DNA of 64,000 nt, taken from Bacillus sp. OK048 (GTDB lineage: Bacteria > Bacillota > Bacilli > Bacillales > Cytobacillaceae). The notes under the pieces were generated by a model. The model ran no database searches, was not told the DNA's origin, and saw only the letters and a program-made list of their open reading frames with translations. Within the stretch, counting starts at the first letter, position 1, and each line of letters starts with the position of its first letter. Shown here in pieces: positions 9,390 through 18,044 of this stretch. The stretch spans positions 62,001 through 126,000 of the forward strand of contig NZ_FNHN01000001.1 in assembly GCF_900103525.1 (NCBI RefSeq), written 5' to 3'. The position numbers were made by a program, and so were the translations under genes.

Positions 9390-9980
9390 TTATCCTAATA
9401 CTGCATCCCGGTGCGGCGTGATGACAATATTTGGTTTGGTAATGGTCGGACTAGGCATTCCTTTAATTTGGTTAATGCTTCCATACTTTTTACGTAGTTC
9501 TTCAATTGGACCAAATTCAATCGCACCTAATGGACAAGTCGCAACACAAACTGGGTCTTCTCCTTTTTCTTGAAGATCCATACAGAAGTTACATTTGTTC
9601 GACTTAAAGGTCTCCTTATTATATTGTGGTCCACCATATGGACAGGCTTTCACACATAATTGTGCACCAGCACAAACCTCCTGATCAATGGTAACGACAC
9701 CATTTTCCTTGTTCTTAGAAATCGCACCTGTCGGGCAGCTTAGGATGCAGGCAGGTTGTTCACAGTGATTGCAAGCAATCGAGAAATAATATGATTTCAC
9801 ATTATGAACGAGTCCGCCATTCGGCTGTTGCATATAGGTCCCTTCTTCTTGTGTATAAACTCTGCGAAAGTTAATTCCTACTTCAGTATTGTTCTTATCT
9901 TTACACGCAACACTACAAGCCTTACAGCCTTGGCAAATGCTCTGATTGATATAAAATCCGATTTGACCCAAAATAGTCAC
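9390..9980 (-). CDS. dmsB: DmsB-like Fe-S electron-transfer subunit
   Basis: A 196-residue ferredoxin-type subunit of a molybdopterin reductase. Cysteine groups are CQGCKACSVAC (16-26), CNHCEQPACILSCP (70-83), CAGAQLCVKACP (103-114) and CNFC...CVATCP. In the third group the second cysteine is Ala106, where E. coli DmsB has Cys102 (from memory). The C-terminal segment IEFGPIEELRKKYG is typical of DmsB. The gene begins three bases after the dmsA stop. No dmsC or dmsD follows. Confidence 0.85.
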   Translation of the reverse strand: MTILGQIGFYINQSICQGCKACSVACKDKNNTEVGINFRRVYTQEEGTYMQQPNGGLVHNVKSYYFSIACNHCEQPACILSCPTGAISKNKENGVVTIDQEVCAGAQLCVKACPYGGPQYNKETFKSNKCNFCMDLQEKGEDPVCVATCPLGAIEFGPIEELRKKYGSINQIKGMPSPTITKPNIVITPHRDAVLG

Positions 9981-9983
9981 TCC

Positions 9984-12362
9984 CTACGCTTTTTTCACTT
10001 CAACAAGATTTGTTAATTGTGGATTTGATTTTGCCAGCGGAGTCGGCCGTTGTGACGTTAACACGTTTACCGCTCCCCTTTGATCAATACCAGACTTGTC
10101 AGGAGTATACCAGCCACCCTGAGGAATACCTGCTACTCCAGGAGTGATACGTGTCGTTACTTTCACATCAATTACTAAACTGCCTCGGTCATTAAATACT
10201 TGAACTCTATCTCCATCTTTAATTCCACGTTTTTCCGCATCTTTTGGATTCAACCACATCTCTTGTCTGGCTGCTTCCTCGAGCCAAGGCATATTATCAT
10301 AGGTAGAGTGACATCTGCGCTTATAATGCCAGCTGATAAGCTGCAATGGATACTTCTCTATTAATGGGTCTTCCGGACCTTCCCACGAAGAAATATATTT
10401 TGCAATCGCTGGTATCTCGTCATGCTGATTCATATCCCAAAGCGTCTTTGAAAATAATTCAATTTTGCCAGAAGGTGTCTCAAATGGGTTATTCTCGAGA
10501 TCATCGATTTGCGGCTTAAAGCCAACTAATGGTTCATCATATTTAAAATGGTGAACGCCTTTTTCTCGGAATTCCTCAAGGGTTGGGAAGGTTGGATCCA
10601 GTTCTTTACGTGTTCTCTCCACGCTTTCTTTTACCAAATCGAGAATGGTTCTGCCCTCCGTATATTGCTCCTTAACACCCAGTTTTTCTGCAACTTCTGC
10701 AAATACATCATATTCATCTCTGCATTCGTATAGAGGGTCAATGGTTTTATCACCAAATACGACGTAATCACCAAAACACCATGGAACACCGATGTCATAA
10801 CGCTCTAAAAACGTTGTTCCAGGAAGGATGATATCTGCATATTTCGCACTCGGAGTCATAAAGAGATCGCTAACGACAATAAATTCTACCTTACTCTCAT
10901 CTTCCAAAAGCTGTTTGGTTTTATTAATATCAGCATGCTGATTAATTAGCATATTTCCAGCCATATTAAAAATAAGTTTTATATTCGTTGATAACTTATC
11001 TGTCCCTTGCAGCCCATCTGCTGCAGTCATTTCCGTACCTTGTTCAACTGCTTTTGTCCAGAGGAAACAAGGGATTGAAGCTTTTACCGGGTTATCATAG
11101 GATATAGGATAAACAATATTCGAACGATTCCAGTACCCTGTCCCGGCAGCCCAGCCGCCTAACTTTCCAACATTTCCGGTCAAGCATGCCAATTGTGCAC
11201 CACCACGCATGAATTGCTCACCATAGGCCTGGCGTTGGGCGGCCCAGCCTTGTATTAAAGCAGCAGGTTTGATGGTAGCATAGTTTCTTGCGATTTCACG
11301 AATCTTATCTGCTGGTACTCCGCAAATTTTCTCTGCCCATTCAGGTGTTTTTGCCACTCCATCTTTTTCGCCTAATAAATAACTTTTCAAGGATTCTTCC
11401 TTTCCCACACCTTCAGGCATATGATCGCCATCAAAACCTACACAGTACTTGTCTAGAAACGCTTGATCATGTAGTTTTTCACTTACGATTACATAACCCA
11501 TTGCATCCATCAACGCATTATCTGTGGTTGGCTTAATGGGTATCCATTCATCTGCATAGGAAATGGCCGTATCTGTATATCTAGGATCAATGACCACTAT
11601 TTTTGCACCATTTCTTTTTGCCTGCATTAAATATTCGCGGTACGGGGTGGAGAAAATCATTTCAGAAGGATTCTGGCCCCACAAAATAATGTATTTTGAA
11701 TGCAGTAATGAATCGAAACTGCTGCCAGAATTATTCGTTCCATAAGTATAAGGAGTCGCTACATTTCCGGCTCCTGAACTGTAATCATTTCGGAAGTTTA
11801 AGAAACCACCCGTGACGGATAATAATTTCCTTACAGCTGTGCTGCCGCCATGCAGCCCCCAGCATTGACCCGATGAATAGTTATCATATCTTGATTCAGG
11901 TCCATATTGGTCACCGATTCGTTTCACTTCAGAAGCGATTGTTTCAACAGCCTCATCCCATGAGATTCTTTCAAATTTCCCTTCACCACGTTTTCCCACA
12001 CGTTTCATTGGATATTTAAGGCGATCTGGATGATAGAGAAGATTTCGATAATTCCTGCCGCGCACACATGCTCTAAGTGGTGGAATGGATGGATCGCCAC
12101 TTTCCTGTGTATCCGTCGCTACTCGAACGACAACACCGTCTTTTACATATGCCTTAATAACACAGCGACCTCCACAGTTGTTAACACTACAGGTGGAAAC
12201 AACCTTATCCCACTCGCTTGCACTGGCGACTTTCTCTTCCTTTTGCTTGTCTATCAATAATTTGGTTCCAACACCGCCAGCGATAACCGGAACACCTATT
12301 GCCCCAGACCATTTCAAAAAGGTCCGACGCTGCATCTTATTTGCCAATATATTCTTTGACAT
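9984..12362 (-). CDS. dmsA: DmsA-like molybdopterin oxidoreductase with Tat signal
   Basis: A 792-residue catalytic subunit of the DMSO reductase family, probably reducing DMSO, TMAO or a similar acceptor. A Tat motif QRRTFLKWSG (11-20) implies export with folded cofactor. Cys58, 63, 67 and 99 would bind the N-terminal 4Fe-4S cluster. NDYSSG near residues 192-197 aligns by eye with the DmsA segment carrying the serine molybdenum ligand, which argues against a nitrate reductase (Cys or Asp ligand). The C-terminal molydopterin dinucleotide domain is complete (WYTPDKSGIDQRGAVNVLT). GGAGGG precedes the ATG. The exact substrate is not established. Confidence 0.85.
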   Translation of the reverse strand: MSKNILANKMQRRTFLKWSGAIGVPVIAGGVGTKLLIDKQKEEKVASASEWDKVVSTCSVNNCGGRCVIKAYVKDGVVVRVATDTQESGDPSIPPLRACVRGRNYRNLLYHPDRLKYPMKRVGKRGEGKFERISWDEAVETIASEVKRIGDQYGPESRYDNYSSGQCWGLHGGSTAVRKLLSVTGGFLNFRNDYSSGAGNVATPYTYGTNNSGSSFDSLLHSKYIILWGQNPSEMIFSTPYREYLMQAKRNGAKIVVIDPRYTDTAISYADEWIPIKPTTDNALMDAMGYVIVSEKLHDQAFLDKYCVGFDGDHMPEGVGKEESLKSYLLGEKDGVAKTPEWAEKICGVPADKIREIARNYATIKPAALIQGWAAQRQAYGEQFMRGGAQLACLTGNVGKLGGWAAGTGYWNRSNIVYPISYDNPVKASIPCFLWTKAVEQGTEMTAADGLQGTDKLSTNIKLIFNMAGNMLINQHADINKTKQLLEDESKVEFIVVSDLFMTPSAKYADIILPGTTFLERYDIGVPWCFGDYVVFGDKTIDPLYECRDEYDVFAEVAEKLGVKEQYTEGRTILDLVKESVERTRKELDPTFPTLEEFREKGVHHFKYDEPLVGFKPQIDDLENNPFETPSGKIELFSKTLWDMNQHDEIPAIAKYISSWEGPEDPLIEKYPLQLISWHYKRRCHSTYDNMPWLEEAARQEMWLNPKDAEKRGIKDGDRVQVFNDRGSLVIDVKVTTRITPGVAGIPQGGWYTPDKSGIDQRGAVNVLTSQRPTPLAKSNPQLTNLVEVKKA

Positions 12363-12379
12363 ATGTATCCCTCCACGAA

Positions 12380-12395
12380 TGTGAATATTTTCACA
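12380..12395 (-). promoter_or_regulatory. Fnr/Crp-type box before dmsA
   Basis: TGTGAATATTTTCACA is a perfect match to the Fnr consensus TGTGA-N6-TCACA of Bacillus. It ends only 18 bases before the dmsA ATG, immediately upstream of the ribosome binding site, which is too close to the gene for ordinary activation at -41.5. Confidence 0.65.
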
Positions 12396-12456
12396 TGATT
12401 TGCAGGTAGTCCTCCGTATATTTTTTCCTCTACCTCTTATAAGTCAATTTTACTGG

Positions 12457-12475
12457 ATAGTTATTAAATAACTAT
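12457..12475. promoter_or_regulatory. Perfect AT-rich inverted repeat upstream of dmsA
   Basis: ATAGTTATT-A-AATAACTAT, nine-base arms around one base, lies in the dmsA/DUF6509 intergenic region. The rest of 12396-12640 is AT-rich and holds only a TATAAT near 12621 for the plus-strand gene. The binding protein is unknown. Confidence 0.35.
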
Positions 12476-12660
12476 TAAATTTGAAATAATTCACATTTAT
12501 TTCATAATAGTCATCCATATTTTGATAACAATTTATGGTCGAATGGAGTCATATAGTATCTTTTTATAACCTATCTTGCGTTTTAGAACCTATTTAATTT
12601 TAGTTGCCCGCGAAATATGTATATAATATAAAGGATACTAATTTGCAGAGGATGATTTTT

Positions 12661-12945
12661 TTGAATATTACAGGTCATACAGTTGAAAAACTTGTAGATC
12701 CATTTGGATTATTAAGCGGTGATCGCTATGAATTTTTTCTTGAAATTGAGGTCGAGGAAGACGATGAACTCTATAGTGATAAAGGGTTAGGAATAAGGGT
12801 GCTTTATGTAGTCGATGAAAACGGCCCAAGAACATCCAATTATCATCTTTATGAAAGAGGGTCTGACAAGATTTTAGATTTTGAACTTGAAGAAGATGAG
12901 GAACTCCTAGTTTTTAATTATTGTAAGGAAAACATCGAACCATAA
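12661..12945 (+). CDS. DUF6509-like small acidic protein
   Basis: A 94-residue, very acidic soluble protein. The segments HTVEKLVDPFGLLSGDRYEF and EVEEDDELYSDKGL match what I recall of the Bacillus DUF6509 family (often misnamed pullulanase). No function is known. I take the TTG at 12661 as start because AGAGG (12647-12651) lies nine bases before it. The open frame extends to 12604, but no ribosome site supports that. A -10-like TATAAT lies about 40 bases upstream. Confidence 0.7.
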   Translation: MNITGHTVEKLVDPFGLLSGDRYEFFLEIEVEEDDELYSDKGLGIRVLYVVDENGPRTSNYHLYERGSDKILDFELEEDEELLVFNYCKENIEP

Positions 12946-12979
12946 GAAAAAGCAGAGGAATTCCCCCCTGCTTTTTCTT
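12944..12979. terminator. Bidirectional terminator
   Basis: Arms AAGAAAAAGCAG and CTGCTTTTTCTT between convergent genes. Confidence 0.85.
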
Positions 12980-12984
12980 GATTA

Positions 12985-13188
12985 TTACATGAAGTTTTTA
13001 CTATGATTATGAATTACCGCTAATTCTTTTGTGGTAAGACTCATTTCACTTTTACATATTGGACAGAGGGGCACTTCAGTGCTCTTAAAATTATCACGAA
13101 TCCAGCATTTACAGCTATCTGAATTACATTTCCAAATCTTAGTTTCTTCAAGCTTAACTTCTTCATCATTTCTTCTACCAAACGCCAA
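12985..13188 (-). CDS. YdjO-like cold-inducible zinc-ribbon protein
   Basis: A 67-residue protein with IWKCNSDSCKCWIRDNF and PLCPICKSEM, giving a four-cysteine zinc ribbon. It resembles B. subtilis YdjO, a cold-inducible protein of unknown role. I start it at TTG 13188 (reading MAFGRRNDEE), with AAGGGGTG eight bases upstream. An upstream ATG in frame at 13215 lacks a ribosome site. It lies just downstream of a cold-shock protein gene on the same strand, with a terminator between them. Confidence 0.7.
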   Translation of the reverse strand: MAFGRRNDEEVKLEETKIWKCNSDSCKCWIRDNFKSTEVPLCPICKSEMSLTTKELAVIHNHSKNFM

Positions 13189-13274
13189 AAAGATCACCCC
13201 TTGTATTTTTTGCAATACTGGTTCTTGACACTTTGATTAAGATGAAAGGTAAAAAAATCATCTTTTATAAAGAT

Positions 13275-13310
13275 AAAAAGGTGATGCCTTATCATTGCAC
13301 CACCTTTTTA
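13275..13310 (-). terminator. Terminator of the csp gene
   Basis: Minus-strand hairpin with arms AAAAAGGTG and CACCTTTTT directly after the cold-shock gene. Confidence 0.8.
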
Positions 13311-13322
13311 TTTTTGAGTGAA

Positions 13323-13523
13323 TTAAACAGCTTTTACGTTAGAAGCTTGTGGTCCACGAGCGCCTTCAACGATTTCGAAAGAAACTGATTGACCTTCTTC
13401 TAAAGTTTTAAAGCCTTCTGTTTGAATAGCAGAGAAGTGTACGAATACGTCTTGACCGCCGTCAGCTTCAATAAATCCAAATCCTTTTTCTGCGTTAAAC
13501 CATTTTACTTTACCGTTGTTCAT
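13323..13523 (-). CDS. Cold-shock protein (CspB/CspD type)
   Basis: A 66-residue single cold-shock domain, an RNA/DNA-binding OB fold that melts mRNA structure. RNP1 is KGFGFIE (near residue 13-19) and RNP2 is VFVHFSAI (near 26-33). The start is ATG 13523, preceded by GGAGG at good spacing. The longer frame to 13550 has no ribosome site. It is transcribed from a strong promoter with a leader of about 150 bases, the usual design for temperature-responsive csp genes. Confidence 0.95.
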   Translation of the reverse strand: MNNGKVKWFNAEKGFGFIEADGGQDVFVHFSAIQTEGFKTLEEGQSVSFEIVEGARGPQASNVKAV

Positions 13524-13710
13524 GAGTAGTACCTCCAAAGATTTGTTCACTTTTAGTTAATAACCATTTAAACAATCAAAAAGCCGCAATGCACTACGGG
13601 TAATAGACATCACCCACATTTCGTGCAGTTACGACTACTTAAACCAAATAAATATATACACGAACTTAAAAGCGTAACCTTATTATAACCTTTATTTTTC
13701 TAAAAGTCAA
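13524..13710 (-). promoter_or_regulatory. csp promoter and long 5' leader
   Basis: On the minus strand TTGACT (13705-13710), 17 bases, TATAAT (13682-13687) is a near-consensus sigma-A promoter. Transcription from about 13675 gives a leader of about 150 bases, which includes GCACGAAATGTGGGTGATG-like structured sequence. The remainder of the gap up to 13850 shows no gene. Confidence 0.8.
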
Positions 13711-13852
13711 TTAAATTTATAGTATAGCATACTAGCAAGCCACTATAAATAAATAGTTATTAATTTTTTTCAAAATCTCTCTGGAAAAAACTTCAATAGA
13801 ATTCACCTCAAATCATTTCTCTTTCAGAGTGTTCCCTTAAAGCTAAATGCTC

Positions 13853-13881
13853 AAAAAAAACCGACTCAAGAATCGGTTTTT
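13853..13881 (-). terminator. Terminator of ku
   Basis: Arms AAAAACCGA and TCGGTTTTT followed by T residues on the minus strand, just after the ku stop. Confidence 0.75.
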
Positions 13882-13885
13882 CAAC

Positions 13886-14752
13886 TTACGCTTCTTTTTT
13901 GATTTTTGATACAGCCTTTTTCCTTGGTGCTGCAGGTTTTTTGGCAGCTGTTTCTTTTTTAATCATTGTTCCTTTTCTTGGTTTCGTCCGATCAATTGAA
14001 GCCTGTAGGGCAGCCATTAAATCAGTAACATTTGAAGCAGTCTCTTTTGCAGCCGGTGTTACTGTTTCTTGTCCTGACCGTTTAGATTCGATTAACTCTA
14101 ATAATGCAGTTCGATATTCATCCGTATATTTTTCAGGCTCAAATTCAGTTGTTAACTGATCAATCAACATGATCGCTGTAACTAATTCCTTCTCTGTTAC
14201 CTTATCGTCTGCGGGAACATTTGGAACGTCGCCGGCATGACGAACTTCATCCGGGTAATGAATCGTTTCCATTACTAAAGTATTTTCGTATACACGAATG
14301 ACAGCCATTTGTTCTTTTGATCGAATAATAATTTTTGCGATTCCAACCTTTTGTGATTCTTGGAGAGCCTTTCGCAGCAAAGAATATGCTTTACTGCCGC
14401 CTTCGTTTGGTGACATATAATAACTGCGGCCAAAATAAATCGGGTCAATTTCTTCGATTTTGACAAAATCAATGATTTCAACGGCCTTTTCTTCATTTTC
14501 CTTCCGGAGCTTTTCAAGGTCCTCTTGATCTAGGACGACAAATTTCCCTTTTGTATATTCATATGCCTTGACGATATCTTCCGGCTTTACTTCCTCTTCA
14601 CAGGCTGTACATATCTTTTCATATTTAATTGGTGCATGGCATTTATTGTGCAAAGTCCTAAGTTTTACGTCTTTATCTTCTGTCGCAGTATGTAGCTTTA
14701 TCGGGATATTGACCAAACCAAAACTAATACTGCCTTTCCACATCGTATGCAT
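13886..14752 (-). CDS. ku: Ku DNA end-binding protein
   Basis: Homodimeric ring protein that binds double-strand breaks and recruits LigD for non-homologous end joining. The N-terminal MWKGSISFGLVNIPIKL is diagnostic, and HNKCHAPIKYEKIC..C carries the cysteines of a zinc-hook-like region. A Lys/Ala-rich tail (PRKGTMIKKETAAKKPAAPRK region) extends the C-terminus, as in other bacterial Ku. I choose ATG 14752 (288 residues, MHTMWKG), with GGAG upstream, rather than the longer frame from 14794. It is divergent from ligD, with about 150 bases between starts. In B. subtilis the pair (ykoV/ykoU) protects spores. Confidence 0.95.
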   Translation of the reverse strand: MHTMWKGSISFGLVNIPIKLHTATEDKDVKLRTLHNKCHAPIKYEKICTACEEEVKPEDIVKAYEYTKGKFVVLDQEDLEKLRKENEEKAVEIIDFVKIEEIDPIYFGRSYYMSPNEGGSKAYSLLRKALQESQKVGIAKIIIRSKEQMAVIRVYENTLVMETIHYPDEVRHAGDVPNVPADDKVTEKELVTAIMLIDQLTTEFEPEKYTDEYRTALLELIESKRSGQETVTPAAKETASNVTDLMAALQASIDRTKPRKGTMIKKETAAKKPAAPRKKAVSKIKKEA

Positions 14753-14900
14753 CGCGTCATTCTCCAATCTTTTTGTTAGGCATTTTAACGACAATCACTA
14801 AGAAAACAACCTTTTGTTATTATTTTTGCTTTCTTTTTCAATTACATTCCTAAAAACATTTGGTAACGGACAACCTATAGAAAAAGAAAGGAAAAAAACA

Positions 14901-16733
14901 ATGAAACCGATGCTGCCAACGCTTACCTTTGATCTCACACCAAATCCTGATTGGCTGTACGAGGTTAAATACGATGGTTTTCGAGCGATTTTAAATTGGA
15001 ATGATGATGGGATAACGTTAACGAGTCGGAATGATAAACCATTGCTGCCACAATTCCCTGAAATCAAGGAATTTCTTGAGTCCTTAGCAGAACATTTCCG
15101 ACCTTTTCTCCCCCTTCGGCTTGATGGAGAGCTGGTTCTGCTTGAAAATCCATACAAAGCTAACTTCTCTGCAATCCAGGTTCGTGGCAGGCTAAAAGCA
15201 GCTAAGAAAATTGCCGAACAAGCTGCTAAATCCCCTTGCCGGCTAATGGTTTTTGATCTTCTTGAAATGGGAGGCAAACCACTATATTCTAAAAAGTTTG
15301 ATCAACGTAAAGATGAATTACGTAACCTTTTTATGAAGCTTGGTTTACCAATAGAAACAGATCCATATAGTGAAAAATTACTACAACTCGTAGAAGCAAA
15401 TCGGGATTTTACCTTATTATGGGACAATATCGTTCTACATGATGGCGAAGGGATTATCGCCAAACATAAAAACAGCCTTTGGGAGGAAGGAAAGCGCTCC
15501 TTACAATGGTTAAAATATAAAAACTGGAAATATGTCAGCTGCTTTATTACAGCCTATGAAAAGGCGAATGGGTACTTTTATTTGGGAGTCAATAAAGAAG
15601 GACAAATTCACGGAATTGGACAGGTGCTGTTTGGTTTTAAACCGGATGAAAAGCAAGCACTTCAAAGTATGATTAAACAGAATATGGTAAATGAGGATAG
15701 TCAATTCATCTATGTTGAACCCGCTATTTGTTTAGAAGTAAAATATTTAGAACTTTACGAAAATCAACTGCGCGAACCTCATTTTCACCGTTTCCGCTTT
15801 GATCGTAAGCCGGATGAATGTACATATCAACAATTTATTTTTAATCAAAAAAATTTACCAGCGGATTTGGAAATTACCCACCCCGATAAACCGTTATGGA
15901 AGAATCATCCTATCCAAAAGGTGGATTTTATTTTGTACTTAAGGGAAATATCTGCCTATATGCTGCCATTTTTAGAAAACCGGATTTTAACGGTTATTCG
16001 CTACCCACACGGTATGTTTGGTGAGCCATTCTATCAAAAAAATTGTCCAGATTATGCACCAGATTTTGTCCAGACATATCGCGATGAAGGAATTGACTAT
16101 ATCGTTTGTAACAATCTAAAAACCCTGATTTGGCTTGGAAATCAATTAGCTATTGAATACCATCTTCCGTTTCAAACTATTCACAGTCAGGGTGCGAGTG
16201 AAATTGTGATTGATCTAGATCCTCCATCCAAGGATGAATTTCACTTGGCAGTTAAAGCAGCATTAATCATTAAAGAAGTCCTTGATCAATTAAATCTAAT
16301 TGGGTTTGTAAAGACTTCTGGAAATAAGGGATTACAGATCTACTTGCCTCTGCCAGAGGACGTATTTTCCTTTGATGATACACGTCTGTTCACAAGCTTC
16401 ATTGCGGACTATTTAATTTCTAAAGATCCTGATTCATTTACAATCGAACGAATGAAAAAAAATCGCGGCAGCCGGCTCTACGTGGATTATGTACAGCAAA
16501 GTGAAGGGAAAACAATCGTGGCACCTTATTCCATGCGGGGAAATGAACATGCCGGCGTAGCCACACCATTGTATTGGGAAGAGGTCAGCGATAAACTGAA
16601 TCCGGTTCACTTTAATATGGAAAATGCACTAAATCGCATCCGCAATCAGGGCGATCCCTTTAAAAATTACTTTCAAACAAAATCACTACAGGATTTCGCA
16701 CCAGTCCTGGACGTGTTAAAGGCAAAAAAATAA
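14901..16733 (+). CDS. ligD: ATP-dependent DNA ligase/polymerase of NHEJ
   Basis: Two-domain repair enzyme of 610 residues. The N-terminal ligase domain has the adenylation lysine in EVKYDGFR (Lys23) and later motifs (LDGELV, DGEGIIAKH, WLKYK). The C-terminal primase-like polymerase domain begins near residue 325 and has the metal-binding EIVIDLDPP segment and KTSGNKGLQIYLPL. There is no separate nuclease domain, matching B. subtilis YkoU (about 611 residues). The start is ATG 14901 with AAAGGA upstream; the frame extends to 14814 without support. It faces away from ku. Confidence 0.93.
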   Translation: MKPMLPTLTFDLTPNPDWLYEVKYDGFRAILNWNDDGITLTSRNDKPLLPQFPEIKEFLESLAEHFRPFLPLRLDGELVLLENPYKANFSAIQVRGRLKAAKKIAEQAAKSPCRLMVFDLLEMGGKPLYSKKFDQRKDELRNLFMKLGLPIETDPYSEKLLQLVEANRDFTLLWDNIVLHDGEGIIAKHKNSLWEEGKRSLQWLKYKNWKYVSCFITAYEKANGYFYLGVNKEGQIHGIGQVLFGFKPDEKQALQSMIKQNMVNEDSQFIYVEPAICLEVKYLELYENQLREPHFHRFRFDRKPDECTYQQFIFNQKNLPADLEITHPDKPLWKNHPIQKVDFILYLREISAYMLPFLENRILTVIRYPHGMFGEPFYQKNCPDYAPDFVQTYRDEGIDYIVCNNLKTLIWLGNQLAIEYHLPFQTIHSQGASEIVIDLDPPSKDEFHLAVKAALIIKEVLDQLNLIGFVKTSGNKGLQIYLPLPEDVFSFDDTRLFTSFIADYLISKDPDSFTIERMKKNRGSRLYVDYVQQSEGKTIVAPYSMRGNEHAGVATPLYWEEVSDKLNPVHFNMENALNRIRNQGDPFKNYFQTKSLQDFAPVLDVLKAKK

Positions 16734-16748
16734 GGGTGGGGCAACTTG

Positions 16749-16943
16749 AGTGACCGCATCCCTACTCCAAAATCTTTTTCGGTCACTATAGACCCCTTAT
16801 AGTGACCGTAATAGCATCCCAATTCCATTTTCGGTCACTATGGACCTCTTATAGTGACCGTAATAGCATCCCAATCCATTTACGGTCACTATAGAACACT
16901 TATAGTGACCGTAACACTACCCCACTCCTATTTTTCGGTCACT
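16749..16943. repeat. 52-bp dyad repeat array 1 (four units)
   Basis: AGTGACCG begins at 16749, 16801, 16853 and 16904 (periods 52, 52, 51). Each copy is followed about 23-26 bases later by its complement CGGTCACT. Neighbouring units also pair with each other: CGGTCACTATA and TATAGTGACCG flank short linkers such as GACCCCT, giving 11-bp stems. Inner segments are alike but not identical. The array lies between the convergent ligD and dapF genes and encodes no convincing protein. Confidence 0.9.
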
Positions 16944-16989
16944 ATAGACCAGCAATTGCCCCGATACTATACCCAATCTCCACTAATTT

Positions 16990-17970
16990 TTACAATCCAG
17001 CACCTCGCAGATATGCATGCGCTTCTATCTGTAATTTTTCGTAAATATCTTGTTCGGTAAATGCTTCTTTCGAATGCACCGTGAAGTTTTCGCTTGCTAG
17101 ATCAACATCCACTTCTGCCCTGAATAAGTACGTAGCATTTCCAATCAAATCAATAACGAAATTTCCTTCATTTTTATGAACTACACACTGAACTTTACCA
17201 CCATTATTATAAACGTTTATTCTCTCTTCCACGTTGTTTAACCCCTGCAGGCACGTTACCAATGAAGAGGCTGACATGGCTGTTCCACAAGCATTTGTGA
17301 AGCCTACACCCCGTTCAAAAGTATTTACATAAATACTGCCAGGACTCAAGGATTTAACAAAGCTGACGTTTACACCGTCAGGGAACAATTCGTTAGGTTG
17401 ATTAACTTTCTCACTAAGCTGTTTTTGTAGTTCTGACTTCAAGTGCTCTAGCTCCACAATGGAAATTAAATGGGGATTGGGAACCGCTAGCGCTGAAAAC
17501 GTTAACGTATCTGAAAGCTCTGGAATTTTTTTATTGAGTAAGTTGTCTGCATTTAGATTCAATGGCAAATCCGCCAACCGAAAGGAAACTGGTGAGATTT
17601 CCACTTGGTAGGTTGTCACCTTGGGATAGATATCCTGTTGTTGACTCACCTTTAAATCCGCCTTCATCGTCTCAATGATAGCTTCTTTAAACCCCAGCAT
17701 TTCACAGACATACCTAGCAACTAGCCGCAGCCCATTGCCACACATCGAAGCCTCTGAACCATCGGTATTAAATACCCTCATTCTTCCGTCAGTATGCTCA
17801 CTTTTCATAATAAAGAGGATTCCATCAGCCCCTAAATCTGAACTACGGTCACATAACAACCGGGCAAGCGCTGCCCTTTCACCTTCTGAAAAAGAATAAG
17901 CATTGGTAATTTCATCAATTATGAGAAAATCATTTCCTGAACCATGGCCTTTAATCATATCAATTCGCAC
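16990..17970 (-). CDS. dapF: Diaminopimelate epimerase
   Basis: Interconverts LL- and meso-diaminopimelate for lysine and peptidoglycan. The two catalytic cysteines are in SMCGNGLR (Cys77) and NACGTAMSA (Cys228). Length of 326 residues is slightly above the family norm of about 280, from a longer C-terminal extension after DLIGNATYLF. I use GTG 17970 (MRIDMIKGHGSGNDF) because GGAGG lies eight bases ahead. The frame extends to 17997. It stands alone rather than in a lysine operon. Confidence 0.92.
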   Translation of the reverse strand: MRIDMIKGHGSGNDFLIIDEITNAYSFSEGERAALARLLCDRSSDLGADGILFIMKSEHTDGRMRVFNTDGSEASMCGNGLRLVARYVCEMLGFKEAIIETMKADLKVSQQQDIYPKVTTYQVEISPVSFRLADLPLNLNADNLLNKKIPELSDTLTFSALAVPNPHLISIVELEHLKSELQKQLSEKVNQPNELFPDGVNVSFVKSLSPGSIYVNTFERGVGFTNACGTAMSASSLVTCLQGLNNVEERINVYNNGGKVQCVVHKNEGNFVIDLIGNATYLFRAEVDVDLASENFTVHSKEAFTEQDIYEKLQIEAHAYLRGAGL

Positions 17971-18044
17971 TGCACAAACCTCCGAGGTAGATTGCAATTT
18001 TTATAATTTATTCTATCAAAATAGAAACGAGAATGACACTTTCG

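Noticed and set aside
16854-17060. Plus-strand 68-codon frame at array 1
   Set aside because: Translation of repeats and antisense of dapF; composition is unlike a protein.
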